A stretch of DNA of 33,185 nucleotides from assembly GCF_001311925.1 (NCBI RefSeq), contig NZ_BBCG01000038.1, positions 1-33,185 on the forward strand, read 5' to 3'. Below are positions 10,101 through 19,580 of the stretch, one piece after another; position 1 is the stretch's first letter, and each line of letters starts with the position of its first letter. The notes below the pieces were generated by a model. That model had not been told where the DNA came from. It ran no database searches and saw only the letters and a list, made by a program, of their open reading frames with translations. The translations under genes were made by a program, and so were the position numbers. Origin of the DNA: Cellulosilyticum ruminicola JCM 14822. GTDB lineage: Bacteria; Bacillota; Clostridia; Lachnospirales; Cellulosilyticaceae.

Positions 10101-13100
10101 CAATTGGCTTTACAAGAAATTGTGGGGATGTTCGTAAATACACTACCTATTTACCTAAAGCCAGAAGGAAAGAAGTCATTTAAAGCTTATCTAGAAGAAG
10201 TTAAAGAATGCCTTTTAAAAGGCTATGAAAATGAAGAATATCCATTTTCAAGCTTAATTGAAAAACTACATTTAGCAAAAGATGCAAGTCATAATCCACT
10301 TTTTGATGTAGCTTTTGTATTTCAAAATACGGAAGAAGAAGTCCTAGACTTAAAAGGGACACGAACCAAAGCTTATCCGATAGGAAATAAAGCTGCACGT
10401 TTTGATTTGACTTTAGTGGCTCAGCCTGTAAGAGATGGTATTGACTTTGAAATGAATTATTGTACAAAACTTTATCATTTAGATACCATTAAGCATTTGA
10501 GTAGCAGCTTTATATGCATTTTAGAAAGTATTAGTAAAGATGCCAATCAATTAATTGAAGAAATTGAAGCAATAGATTTAAAAGAAAAAACAGCTATTCT
10601 AGGATTTAACGGAGAAGAAAAAATATATGAAACAGCCCCATTATTACATGAGTTATTTGAACAGCAAGTAAGTTTAACACCACATCAGATTGCTATAAAG
10701 CTAGAAGAAACAACAATAACTTATGAAATGTTAAATGAAAAAGCAGATGCATTAGCTTATAAATTGCAATTAAATGGTATAGGTGCAGGCTGTATAGTTG
10801 GTTTATTTACAGAAATCACTATAGAAAGACTCATAGGTGTATTAGCAATCTTAAAAGCAGGGGGGGCGTATTTACCAATAGACCCTATGTATCCAACAGA
10901 ACGTATTGCTTATATTTTAGAAAATAGTAAGGTAACAGTTTTATTAACCCAAAGGAAATTAGAAGCACAAACTATGTTTAATGGCTGTAAAATTTATTTA
11001 GATGATCAAGAGGTATATGAGTTAAGAGGAAAATTAAAGCAAGAGACTACGCCAGAAGATTTAGCTTATGTCATTTATACATCTGGTTCCACAGGCAAAC
11101 CTAAGGGCGTTATGGTAGCCCATAAAAATATAGTTAATACGTTATTATGGCGCAAAGAAGAATATCAATTAACAACGGAAGATAAAGTTCTTCAAAATTT
11201 CTCAGTAGCGTTTGACGGCTTTGTAACAAGTTTCTTTACCCCTATTATTTCAGGTGCTACAGCAATTTTTGTAGGATTAGATAAAGAAAAGGATGCTGGG
11301 TATTTGGCAAAGACTATTATAAAAGAAAAGATTACACATTTAATAATGGTTCCTATTTTGTATAAAGCTATTTTATTAAGTGGCCATTTAAGGGCAGATA
11401 ATCAAAAGCTTAAAGTGGTTTGTGTGGCAGGAGATAAGTTAGATGGGGAGACTGTTAAATTAAGTGAAGAAATAGTGCCTGATGTAGAATTAGCCAATGA
11501 ATATGGCCCTACTGAAAATGCAGTGGCAAGTAGTATTTTAAGAAAAGTAACAAGTCATCGAAGTATAACAATAGGTCATCCTATTACTAATTGTTATGTC
11601 TATATCGTAGATAAAAATTTAAAATTAGTACCTATTGGCGTGAAAGGAGAAATTTGCTTAGGTGGTAAAGGGGTTACCAAAGGGTATTTAAATAGACCTG
11701 AGTTAACGGCTGAACGTTTTGAAGCAAATCCATATCGCCAGGGAGAACAGCTTTATCATACAGGTGATTTAGGAAGATGGCTGCCAAATGGGGAAATCGA
11801 CTTTATACGAAGAATGGATGATCAGGTACAAGTAAGAGGATACCGTGTAGAGTTAGGAGAAATAGAAAATGTATTATTAACCTTAGAGGGAATAAAAGAA
11901 TGTGTTGTGCTAGCTCAAAATCAAGAAGCAAATACACAGCTTTATGCTTACTATATGGCACAAGAAGAAATACCAAAGACTAAGATTAGAAAAGCACTAA
12001 GAGAAAAATTACCATACTATATGGTGCCAACTTACTTTATTTATATGAAGGAAATGCCAATTACGCCAAATGGGAAAATAGATCGTAAGGCACTATTAAG
12101 TATAGAAATTGCAACAGACTATGAGGAAAATGAGCAGTTAAATAGCATGGAAAATCAATTGCTACCTCTTTGCTTACAAGCATTTAAAGTTACTCAGCTT
12201 AGAAAAGGAGAAAATTTCTTTGATATAGGGGCAGATTCTTTGAAACTTATTGAGTTACAAGCCTTATTGTTGAAAGAAGGTCTAGAAATATCAATAGCTA
12301 TATTGTATGAAAAATGTAGCTTAGAGGAATTAGCAAGTTTTATAGAGGAACATAGACAAGAATTTATTTATAAAGTAGGAGAAGAACAGCAAGAAGAGAT
12401 GAGTAATCAAGGGGTTACATTACCGACAGTGCTGCAACGCAAGATGACAACTTATTTACATCGGAGTTTACCAATGTGTATTTTAATGGCATATGAAGCT
12501 TATTGGCCATGGTATTATAGTAACTTCACACAGATTTATGCTTATGAAAACGCAGCAGGCTATGTAGAACTTAATTACTTAGAGCCATTTGATGGATATA
12601 TTGATGTAGCAGAGGTTATATGTTTTGGTTATCCGCTTCTTCAAAATGTAAACGCTATTGTAACGTATATAAAAGAAAATATAAATCGTGGTTATTATGT
12701 GGTGGCACATTTTGATGAATATTATTTGCCGAATAAATGGGCTTATCAAAAACAACACTTTATACATAGTTCATTGATTTATGGTTATGATGAAAGTTTA
12801 CAAAAGGTATATCTCATAAGTTTTGATGAACAAATGACTTTTACAAAGTTAAGTTATGAGATGCCATTATTGGAGAAAGCTTATATTGAAGGAGAAAAAT
12901 ATTATAAAGAAAGTGCGCCATGGTGTGAATGGTCAGCTGTGCAACTGATTAAGCCAAGAACCCCAGAACGGGTATTTCCATTTAGTCTAACAAGATTTAA
13001 AAATAAATTAGAAGGATATTTGCAAGGAAAAGATGAGGGTTATATCACTTATACATTAGAACTTGATCCTAAAGGCATGACATATGGTAAAAATGTTTAC

Positions 13101-13454
13101 CAGGTAGTGATTGGATGCTTAGAAAAAGTATTAAAAAATGAAATTTGTATAGACTATCGTGCCATTCATTTGCTTTATGAACATAAAGTAGGACTTTTAG
13201 AACGCTTCAATTATATTGCAGTACATTATAAAGTACCTGAGGATTTTAAAGAACAGCTTACATTGTATGAAGAGCTTATAGGGCAGTGCAATGTTATGCG
13301 TTTAAAATTTAAAGCAATGCAAGAATTAGAAGGGATTGTAACAGACAAACAAAAAGAAACAATTCAAGAGACCATAATAAAACTTAAACAGATTGCACAA
13401 CGAGAAAATAGCCTATTACATAGGCTATATGACGCCATAAAAGGCTTAGAGTAA
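7091..13454 (+). CDS. Two-module nonribosomal peptide synthetase with C-terminal BtrH-like domain (frameshifted)
   Basis: About 2120 residues, domain order: remnant of a condensation (C) domain (first 150 residues, no HHxxxDG), adenylation A1, carrier T1 (GGHSL, Ser codon at 9141), full C domain (HHIVGDG at 9681), A2 (YTSGSTGKPKG), carrier T2 (GADSL, Ser codon at 12237), then a terminal region of about 350 residues. Both A domains have intact core motifs (YGPTE, YKTGD or YHTGD, NGKxD). The terminal region resembles the BtrH N-terminal papain-like fold: Cys in LPMCILMAYE (codon 12477) and His in HFIHSSLIYGYD (codon 12765). There is no thioesterase or reductase domain. Reading frame changes once near 8399-8405 (two bases lost or one gained) before VFNTYGPTE. 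Start 7091 (MRILKQ) fits the C-remnant and an AAAGG site. Product should contain two NRPS-loaded residues. Confidence 0.87.
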
Positions 13455-13466
13455 AGGAGGAGTGTT

Positions 13467-14544
13467 ATGCTAAAATATAGTTTTGTGATTCCAGCTTATA
13501 ATAATGGATTACTTTTAAAAAATAGTTTAAGAGCATTAAATAATCTAAAGCCTATAGGGAGAGGAGACTATGAAGTTATTGTAGTAGATGATGGCTCTCA
13601 AGATAAGTGTGAAAGATTTATAAATGGTATAAATAAGGAATATGATTTAAAATACATTTATTTAGAACGCAATGAAGAGTCAAGCCGTGCAAAATCACGT
13701 AATATGGGGGGTTGCTCAGGCAAAAGGGAAATATGTAGTATTTATTGATGCAGATATTATTGTAAATGACAATTACTTAGAAGAACTAGATAGATGTTAT
13801 GCCATTAATGACAATATTATTGTAGCGGGTGGACGTCTTTTAATGAATGCAGCTATTCCAGAAGAGATTTGTTTAGAGAATAAGTTATTTAAAAGTAACT
13901 ATCTTACATCTGAGCATGTAGAGAAAGAATTTCGAGAAGAGGTTTTTAAGGATTTATCTTTTAATGGCGCAACGATGCAAAACCCTTTTTTATTTTGCTT
14001 TACATGTAATTTAAGTGTACCAAGGGATGAAATAGCAACATTAGGTGGATTCGACGAGGACCTTAAAAAATGGGGAGTAGAAGATGTAGAAATGGTATAT
14101 CGTTTATATCAAAAGGGCCTAAAAATAGTTTTTAATTATCGCAATACAGTAGTACATCAATTTCATGGTAATAGACAGGGAAAAGTGGTGAAGAAAGAGC
14201 AGGAAGAAGAGGTAGACTATAATTCTAGAATTTTTAGCCAAAAACATATAGGGGCTATGGGATTAGATGCACAAGGTATTCAAAGACTTTTTAGAAGTAT
14301 TGCAACAGTTTATAAAGAGCTAGAAAAAGCAATATCACCAGATGAAAATTGTATTCAGATTGATTTTAAAGAGGCCAATCAGTTAGTACAAATCAAACAA
14401 TTACTTAAAGGGCTTATAGCTAAAAAGATAAGTCATATTGTGATTTATGATTATGTAGAACAAACAGATTTAGATATATGGATACAATTACAAGAAACCT
14501 TTGGAAAACAAGTGAAATATTATCCTATTTCAAAAATAATTTAG
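13467..14544 (+). CDS. Family 2 glycosyltransferase, frameshifted in a G run
   Basis: The N-terminus has the GT-A nucleotide-sugar fold: FVIPAYNNG, VIVVDDGSQD, then VVFIDADI, where DxD binds the metal and sugar nucleotide. The middle segment GGFDEDLKKWGVEDVEMVYR matches the galactosyltransferase-like C-terminal domain in which the acidic ED pair is catalytic. About 110 further residues have no recognised domain. The frame breaks in the six-base G run at 13706-13711. Removing one G gives RNMGVAQAKGKYVVF and a protein of 358 residues. The gene follows the NRPS by 12 bases with AAAGGAGGAG as ribosome site. It probably transfers a sugar to the cluster product or an intermediate. The sugar and acceptor are unknown. 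Confidence 0.83.
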
Positions 14545-14557
14545 GGGAGTGTTAGAA

Positions 14558-15997
14558 ATGGATGTTATTGAATTTTTATTAGCAAAACAAAACAATCATA
14601 AGGTTGCAATCAAACAAGGGGAAAGGGAAGTAACATATCATCAATTAAACCAGGAAAGTTATAAGGTATCAAAGGTTATAGAAAATGAAAGTGGCCAAAA
14701 TGTAGGGTTATTTATACCTAATTCTATAGAATATATTATAGGTTATTTTGGCATTTTATTTGCACATAAAACAAATGTTATATTAAATGCGCAACTCACC
14801 GTAGCTGAGATTGAACTTATTGCAGCAGAAAGTGATATGAAGACGCTTGTTACTATATCAACTAACAAGGAAGCTTTTAAGGTATTAGAAAAGAAGCTTC
14901 AAATTGTATATGTAGATGAAATGTACTTAGAAAAATCAGAGGAAGTAGATGAGATTAAAATCGCTTCACCAAATAAAGAGGATATTGCCCTTATTTTTCC
15001 TACCTCTGGTACAACAGGCTTACCTAAACTTGTAATGTACAGCCATGAAACGTTAATGACAGGAATAGAATGGACTTTAGAAACCATGTTAACGCCAGAA
15101 AGTGGCAGAGAATTAGTTGTTATTCCACTTTGTGCTGCATTTATTAATACAGAACAAATGTTATTAAATTTATATGTAGGTGCAACAATTATATTATATG
15201 AAGGAAGGCTTAAATTAAATAAATTATTTAATATGTTTGATAAAGAAAAAATTACACGTTGTAGTGTAGTACCTTCTGTACTAAAGCTCATTGCAGAATA
15301 TTATAATCCTGAAAAACATCATATTGAGCAGTTAGATCGTATATTAATCGCTGGAGAAAAAATAGATGAAGGAGATTTTATCTATATTAAAGAAAAGTTA
15401 GCACCTGTGAAGGTTATCCAATCTTATGGGATGACAGAAGCGTCTACACCAATTTGCCATAAAACTTATGAAGACTGGGATCAGTATCCAGAATCAGTAG
15501 GCCGCACAGTAGGGGAAATGCAGCTTAAAGTTATTGACGGGTCAGGAAAAACTGTAAAAGCTGGAGAGTTAGGTGAAATACTTATCACCAGTCCATATTT
15601 AATGAAAGGGTACTATGGTAAATCTGAGGCATTCTTAAAAGATGGCTGGTTATATACAGGAGATATTGGGTATAAAACAGAAGAAGGTTATGTGTATATT
15701 ATGGGACGTAAGAAAAACGTTATTATTTCAGGCGGGCGTAACATCTTCCCAGAAGAAGTAGAAGCCATGATTCGCAAACATAAAATGATTCATGAAATTA
15801 AAGTATATGGAGAAAAAAGTGAAAGTTCAAGAGAAATTGTAGTGGCAGATATAGAAATTGAACCAGGTGAAGTATTTGATTTAAATGCACTTTCAACATA
15901 TTGCCAGGAACATTTAGCTTTTTATAAGATTCCAAAACATTTCTATGTAGTAGAGGAAATCGAAAAGACAGCATCTAATAAGATTAAAAGAAGATAG
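14558..15997 (+). CDS. Stand-alone acyl-CoA synthetase/AMP-ligase (ANL superfamily)
   Basis: A 479-residue enzyme of the acyl-adenylate family. Motifs are FPTSGTTGLPK (P-loop), IQSYGMTEAS (A5), LYTGDIGY (A7), GRKKNVIISGGRNIFPEEVE (A8 hinge) and a C-terminal SNKIKRR that carries the A10-type lysine. It lacks a carrier or condensation domain. An upstream GTG at 14549 is in frame, but ATG 14558 is better spaced from GGGGAG. The gene is followed after 11 bases by a free acyl carrier protein. The likely reaction is ATP-dependent activation of a carboxylic acid and its loading onto that carrier. The acid, whether fatty, aryl or amino, cannot be read reliably. Confidence 0.88.
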   Translation: MDVIEFLLAKQNNHKVAIKQGEREVTYHQLNQESYKVSKVIENESGQNVGLFIPNSIEYIIGYFGILFAHKTNVILNAQLTVAEIELIAAESDMKTLVTISTNKEAFKVLEKKLQIVYVDEMYLEKSEEVDEIKIASPNKEDIALIFPTSGTTGLPKLVMYSHETLMTGIEWTLETMLTPESGRELVVIPLCAAFINTEQMLLNLYVGATIILYEGRLKLNKLFNMFDKEKITRCSVVPSVLKLIAEYYNPEKHHIEQLDRILIAGEKIDEGDFIYIKEKLAPVKVIQSYGMTEASTPICHKTYEDWDQYPESVGRTVGEMQLKVIDGSGKTVKAGELGEILITSPYLMKGYYGKSEAFLKDGWLYTGDIGYKTEEGYVYIMGRKKNVIISGGRNIFPEEVEAMIRKHKMIHEIKVYGEKSESSREIVVADIEIEPGEVFDLNALSTYCQEHLAFYKIPKHFYVVEEIEKTASNKIKRR

Positions 15998-16008
15998 GGG
16001 AGACGAAA

Positions 16009-16254
16009 ATGGATTTAGCAGAGAACTTAAAACAAATTGTAGCAGAAGTACTTAAAATAGAAGAATCAGTTATTAAACCAAAAAGTTCACTAAGATATGA
16101 TTTAATTGTCACATCGATTTCCTTTATTAAAATCGTGACAAAGATAGAGGATATATTTGAAATAGAAGTAGATGATGATGCGTTAGATATAGAAGAAGAT
16201 ATGGATTTTCAAACATTCTGTAGTAAGGTGGAAAAAATAATTAACGATAATTAA
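16009..16254 (+). CDS. Free acyl carrier protein
   Basis: An acidic 81-residue protein with the helical acyl carrier pattern LKQIVAEVLKIEES, LRYDLIVTSISFIKIV, then KIEDIFEIEVDD. The phosphopantetheine serine is most likely Ser36 in VTSIS. The residue before it is Thr rather than the usual Asp, although TS or NS variants occur in Firmicute carrier proteins. It has an AGGGGAG ribosome site and lies between the AMP-ligase and the BtrH-like protein. This suggests it receives an acyl group from the ligase and presents it to a downstream acyltransferase. No 4'-phosphopantetheinyl transferase gene is present in the window. Confidence 0.87.
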   Translation: MDLAENLKQIVAEVLKIEESVIKPKSSLRYDLIVTSISFIKIVTKIEDIFEIEVDDDALDIEEDMDFQTFCSKVEKIINDN

Positions 16255-16264
16255 GGGGGAGAAT

Positions 16265-17341
16265 ATGTCCGAAGCATTATTGACACAAAATTATTACTTT
16301 GATGCGCAGGGGAGAAAAGACCCATTTTATGATATGAGTTATTTTTGCTTAGTTACTTGTATTTATCAAATCTATAAAAATGCACAGCCACAGGCACAGC
16401 AAGTCATGTATTCTTTAATTGATGACTTATCAGTATTTATGATTTTGAATCAAGAAAGGGAAATAGAAGAAATTTTTACAAATGAAATCGCAACAGAAAG
16501 CTGTAATTATAGTTTGGAAGAGTACGAGGGAGAAGAAGGCTTAAAGGTATTACATCAGCTTTTAGAAGAAGGAAAACCAGTTATTGTATGTACAGTGACA
16601 GAATTATTGGATTTTAGTATAAATTATACACCAGATTATGACCTTAAAGAATTTGAACCAGGCCATGTATTTATTATTTTACATTTTGATGGAGAAAATT
16701 ATTATTACTTAGAAGATCCATTTGCACAAATTAATTATGATTATTTCATACCTTATAAAGAGAGAAAAGATATAGGTGTTATGCCGAAAGAAAAGATGGA
16801 GGCAGCTTTTAACGGTTATTTACAATGCATTATTGCAAAGCTTAATTTAGAACAATCACATTTAGTTGAGGAACGTGTGAAACAATCTATTTTGTCTTCA
16901 GTTCAAAATTATTATAAGCCAAATGAAAACTTAGAATCAGGTAAAGTGAAATATACAGGTAGAAATGTAATATGTGAACTTATGAAGTTAGTAGAAAAGG
17001 GCTTAGACTTAAATGGGAGTATACCAGGTGTAACAACGAAACTTATAGGTTTTATACCTTGGCTATGTTCTATACTTTATAAAAAACGTAAGTTATTGAC
17101 ATTAGGATTAAAAGATTTAAGTGATAAATATGAAACATTTGAGGTAGCACCAGAACTCTTTGAGTGTTTAAAACAGTCTGAGAAAAAATGGACAAAGTTT
17201 AAAAACCGTATTGAAAAAAATAAAGTACGTCATATAGAAAGCTTAGATGAGAGTTATATTCCAGTTCTAAAAGAAATATTAGAAGTAGAAGACCAGTTAA
17301 ATGAATTATTAAAAATCTGCTTAGAAAATATTCAATTTTAG
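16265..17341 (+). CDS. Stand-alone BtrH-like (papain-fold) protein, putative acyltransferase
   Basis: The N-terminal 200 of 358 residues show a papain-like pattern: DMSYFCLVTC (Cys28 or Cys32), a GKPVIVCT strand, GHVFIILHFD (His134) and YYYLEDPF (Asp151). This layout recalls the BtrH N-terminal domain and C39-like peptidases. BtrH of butirosin biosynthesis transfers an acyl group from a carrier protein to an amine. Residues 200-358 are helical with no known domain, similar in type to the tail of the NRPS terminal region. Its position immediately after an AMP-ligase and a carrier protein fits a ligase, carrier, transferase relay. Peptide release or hydrolysis is an alternative role. It is the last intact gene of the cluster. 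Confidence 0.6.
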   Translation: MSEALLTQNYYFDAQGRKDPFYDMSYFCLVTCIYQIYKNAQPQAQQVMYSLIDDLSVFMILNQEREIEEIFTNEIATESCNYSLEEYEGEEGLKVLHQLLEEGKPVIVCTVTELLDFSINYTPDYDLKEFEPGHVFIILHFDGENYYYLEDPFAQINYDYFIPYKERKDIGVMPKEKMEAAFNGYLQCIIAKLNLEQSHLVEERVKQSILSSVQNYYKPNENLESGKVKYTGRNVICELMKLVEKGLDLNGSIPGVTTKLIGFIPWLCSILYKKRKLLTLGLKDLSDKYETFEVAPELFECLKQSEKKWTKFKNRIEKNKVRHIESLDESYIPVLKEILEVEDQLNELLKICLENIQF

Positions 17342-17416
17342 ATTGAAAAATGATTTTAAAATAGCGTATAAGATGATATGATAAAATAGACTAGAAATTG
17401 ACTTCAGAAAGAACAG

Positions 17417-18590
17417 CAAGGTTTACCTTTTTATTCAGCCATTGCAGCTATTTTATGTATGTAAACTTATACTGAAAGCAGCTTAACAACTGCAAGAAAT
17501 CGTATTATTGGGACAATGATTGGAGCATTTTATGGCTCAATTATACTAGCAGTTAAATTTATGATTTTTAAAAATCTAGAAAGCAATATGTTATATTACA
17601 CGTTACTTTCTGTGGCAATTATTCCTATTATTGAAACAACTGTACATCTTAAAAAGCCACAAGTTGCTTATTTTTCATGTGCTGTATTTTTAAGTATTGC
17701 AACAAATCATATATTAGATGAACAGCCATTTATTTATGTGCTAAATCGTGTTATAGATACACTTGTGGGCATTGTTATTTTAATACAATTAAGATTCCAA
17801 CTAAGAAGCAAAAAGATATATTATTTATTTCAGGCATTAATAATACATTATTGACACCAGATGATGCCCTTTCAGCTTATAGTAAATTTGAACTTAATCG
17901 TCTTATTGAGTCAGGGGCTAATTTTACAGTTGCTACAGAACATATACCAACATCCGTTATGGAAATCTTGAAAGATATTCATTTTAAAATGCCGATTATT
18001 TAATGAATGGGGCAGCTTTATATGATATTAAAGAAAAGAAATATATGCATACGGTAGTTATTAAGCATGATATTGTGAAGTCTATTTTAGAAATTTTAGA
18101 AAGAGAAAAGGTAGGGTGTTTCATTAATACTGTAGTACAGGACATTTTGCTGATTTATTTTACAGATATGACCAATCATACTATGGAAGCGTTACACTTG
18201 CGCCTAAGAAAGTCGCCACATCGTAATTATATTAATGCACCACTTTCAGAGGGGCAGGATGTTTTATATCTTTGCATTATTGAACCAACGCCGGTTATTG
18301 AACGTTTGGCAAAAGTATTGGAAATGAAGCCATTTATGAAAGATATTCGTATGCATATTCGTGAAGAAAAAAATCATGAAGGGTATAGTTATATGCGAAT
18401 TTATAGTCCACAAGATACAAGAGAAAATATGATGGATTATTTACAGTCATATTTAGGCTTTGAAAAACGTATTACCTTTAGTAGCATAGAAGGCAGCTCA
18501 GATGTACATGTTGAAGCTGAAGATGGTGATGGGGCAGTTAGAACAATGAAGAAACAATATGAACGTTATATTTGGGAGCAAGCAAGTTAG
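17417..18590 (+). pseudogene. Decayed FUSC/aromatic-acid-exporter membrane protein fused to a HAD-type hydrolase
   Basis: The first part reads QGLPFYSAIAAILCM, then a stop TAA at 17462-17464 where Gln is expected, then TYTESSLTTARNRIIGTMIG and further membrane segments typical of FUSC-family proteins. A frameshift near 17775-17800 leads into KKQKDILFISGINNTLLTPD, the start of a HAD-like phosphatase domain. A second frameshift at about 18000 (one T missing) leads into MNGAALYDIKEKKY and a Cof-type C-terminal part ending at 18590. The N-terminal start of the membrane domain is missing. Start loss, nonsense and two frameshifts indicate a true pseudogene. Membrane-HAD fusion proteins of this type occur in Clostridia from memory. 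Confidence 0.65.
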
Positions 18591-18603
18591 CTTGCTCCTT
18601 TTT
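18575..18603 (+). terminator. Strong rho-independent terminator
   Basis: A perfect 9-bp stem GGAGCAAGC / GCTTGCTCC with a six-base loop is followed by five T residues. The left arm lies within the last codons and stop of the HAD part, so it terminates the decayed FUSC-HAD gene and possibly read-through from the NRPS cluster. Confidence 0.88.
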
Positions 18604-18714
18604 AATTAGAAATTAGTCTAAGATGATAAAAAAGACAATATAATACATAGAAGTCATATGCAGACTTTGATAAAATAGGGTTTATATTTATTATGAAGGG
18701 AGAGGCCATTTAGT

Positions 18715-19422
18715 ATGTGGACAAGAGCAGATTTAAAAGAAAGTGCAAAGGCAGTTTTAAAGACAAATTATTGGCAGGCTTTTGTGGTGGCATTAGTAAT
18801 CTTTTTGATAGGGGTAGATGGAAGTAATGGAGGAAACAGCAGTGGCTGGAGATTTTGGGGAAATAAGAGTTATCTGGAAAATACTAAAATAGTTTTCATG
18901 CTTTTTTGCATAGGAATAATTGCCGTAGCTGTTCGAATTTTTGTAGGCTATATGTTAGAAGTAGGGGGAAGAAAGTTCTTTATTAGAGCAGCTGAAGGCG
19001 AATCTCAAATGAGCTATTTAGGTTATGTATTTAAAGAAGGGGCTTATTGGAATGTATTTAAAGCAATGTTTTATCGTGGCATTTTAGTATTCCTATGGAC
19101 ATTACTTTTAATAATTCCAGGGATTGTTAAAGGTTATGCTTATAGCATGGTACCTTATATTTTAGCAGATAATCCTAATATGGATTATAAGAGAGCAAAA
19201 GAGCTTAGCAATCAAATGACAATGGGACAAAAAATGGATATGTGGGTTTTAGATTTATCTTTCATAGGTTGGTATTTACTTGGCGCAATTGCCTTTGGTA
19301 TAGGTGTGGTTTTTGTGAATCCATATTGCTATGCAACGAAGGCAGAATTATATAAAGTGCTTAGAGAAGAAGCAGTTAAGAAGGGATATTGTACATTTTG
19401 GGAATTAAACATGACATATTAG
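18715..19422 (+). CDS. DUF975 family integral membrane protein
   Basis: The N-terminal start MWTRADLKESAKAVLKTNYW is the hallmark of the DUF975 family: an ExAK-type amphipathic helix followed by membrane segments. Four hydrophobic segments are visible in the 235 residues (around 20-38, 60-85, 125-150 and 180-205). The loop RAKELSNQMTMGQK and the phrase NPYCYATKAELY also recur in this family. The ribosome site GAAGGGAGAGG lies 6-13 bases before the ATG. A TATAAT box at 18639-18644 may belong to its promoter, but its -35 is weak. The function of DUF975 proteins is not established. It stands alone between two terminators. Confidence 0.85.
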   Translation: MWTRADLKESAKAVLKTNYWQAFVVALVIFLIGVDGSNGGNSSGWRFWGNKSYLENTKIVFMLFCIGIIAVAVRIFVGYMLEVGGRKFFIRAAEGESQMSYLGYVFKEGAYWNVFKAMFYRGILVFLWTLLLIIPGIVKGYAYSMVPYILADNPNMDYKRAKELSNQMTMGQKMDMWVLDLSFIGWYLLGAIAFGIGVVFVNPYCYATKAELYKVLREEAVKKGYCTFWELNMTY

Positions 19423-19476
19423 ACAAACTGTATAAAACAAGCATATTGGAAATTCGATAAGAATACTATATTAAAA

Positions 19477-19509
19477 AAGGACTTATATGTATGAGAATAA
19501 GTTCTTTTG
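19477..19509 (+). terminator. Rho-independent terminator after the DUF975 gene
   Basis: The stem AAGGACTTA / TAAGTTCTT (one G-T wobble) is followed by TTTG and lies 55 bases after the stop codon. Confidence 0.6.
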
Positions 19510-19535
19510 TATATATTTATAGAATTTTCTATAAT
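19507..19535 (+). promoter_or_regulatory. Probable promoter of the CAP-domain gene
   Basis: TTGTAT (19507-19512) and TATAAT (19530-19535) are separated by 17 bp, 45 bp before the next start codon. The -35 box abuts the preceding terminator. Confidence 0.5.
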
Positions 19536-19580
19536 AATGTGCTAAAGTAAAAGAAAAACATAAGAAGGTGGGGTGGCCAT

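Noticed and set aside
12579-12767. Minus-strand ORF of 62 residues inside the NRPS
   Set aside because: It lies entirely within the coding region of the NRPS terminal domain, has no ribosome site, and its hydrophobic composition is a by-product of the opposite strand.
13706-13711. G6 tract as a phase-variation switch in the glycosyltransferase
   Set aside because: Six G residues are short for a slippage switch, and similar single-base indels occur in several unrelated genes nearby, so an error or decay explanation is simpler. It remains testable with reads.
13672-13740. Separate start for the second glycosyltransferase reading frame
   Set aside because: Its first residues (MKSQAVQNHV) are the same DNA read out of frame; homology joins smoothly to the first frame when one G is removed.
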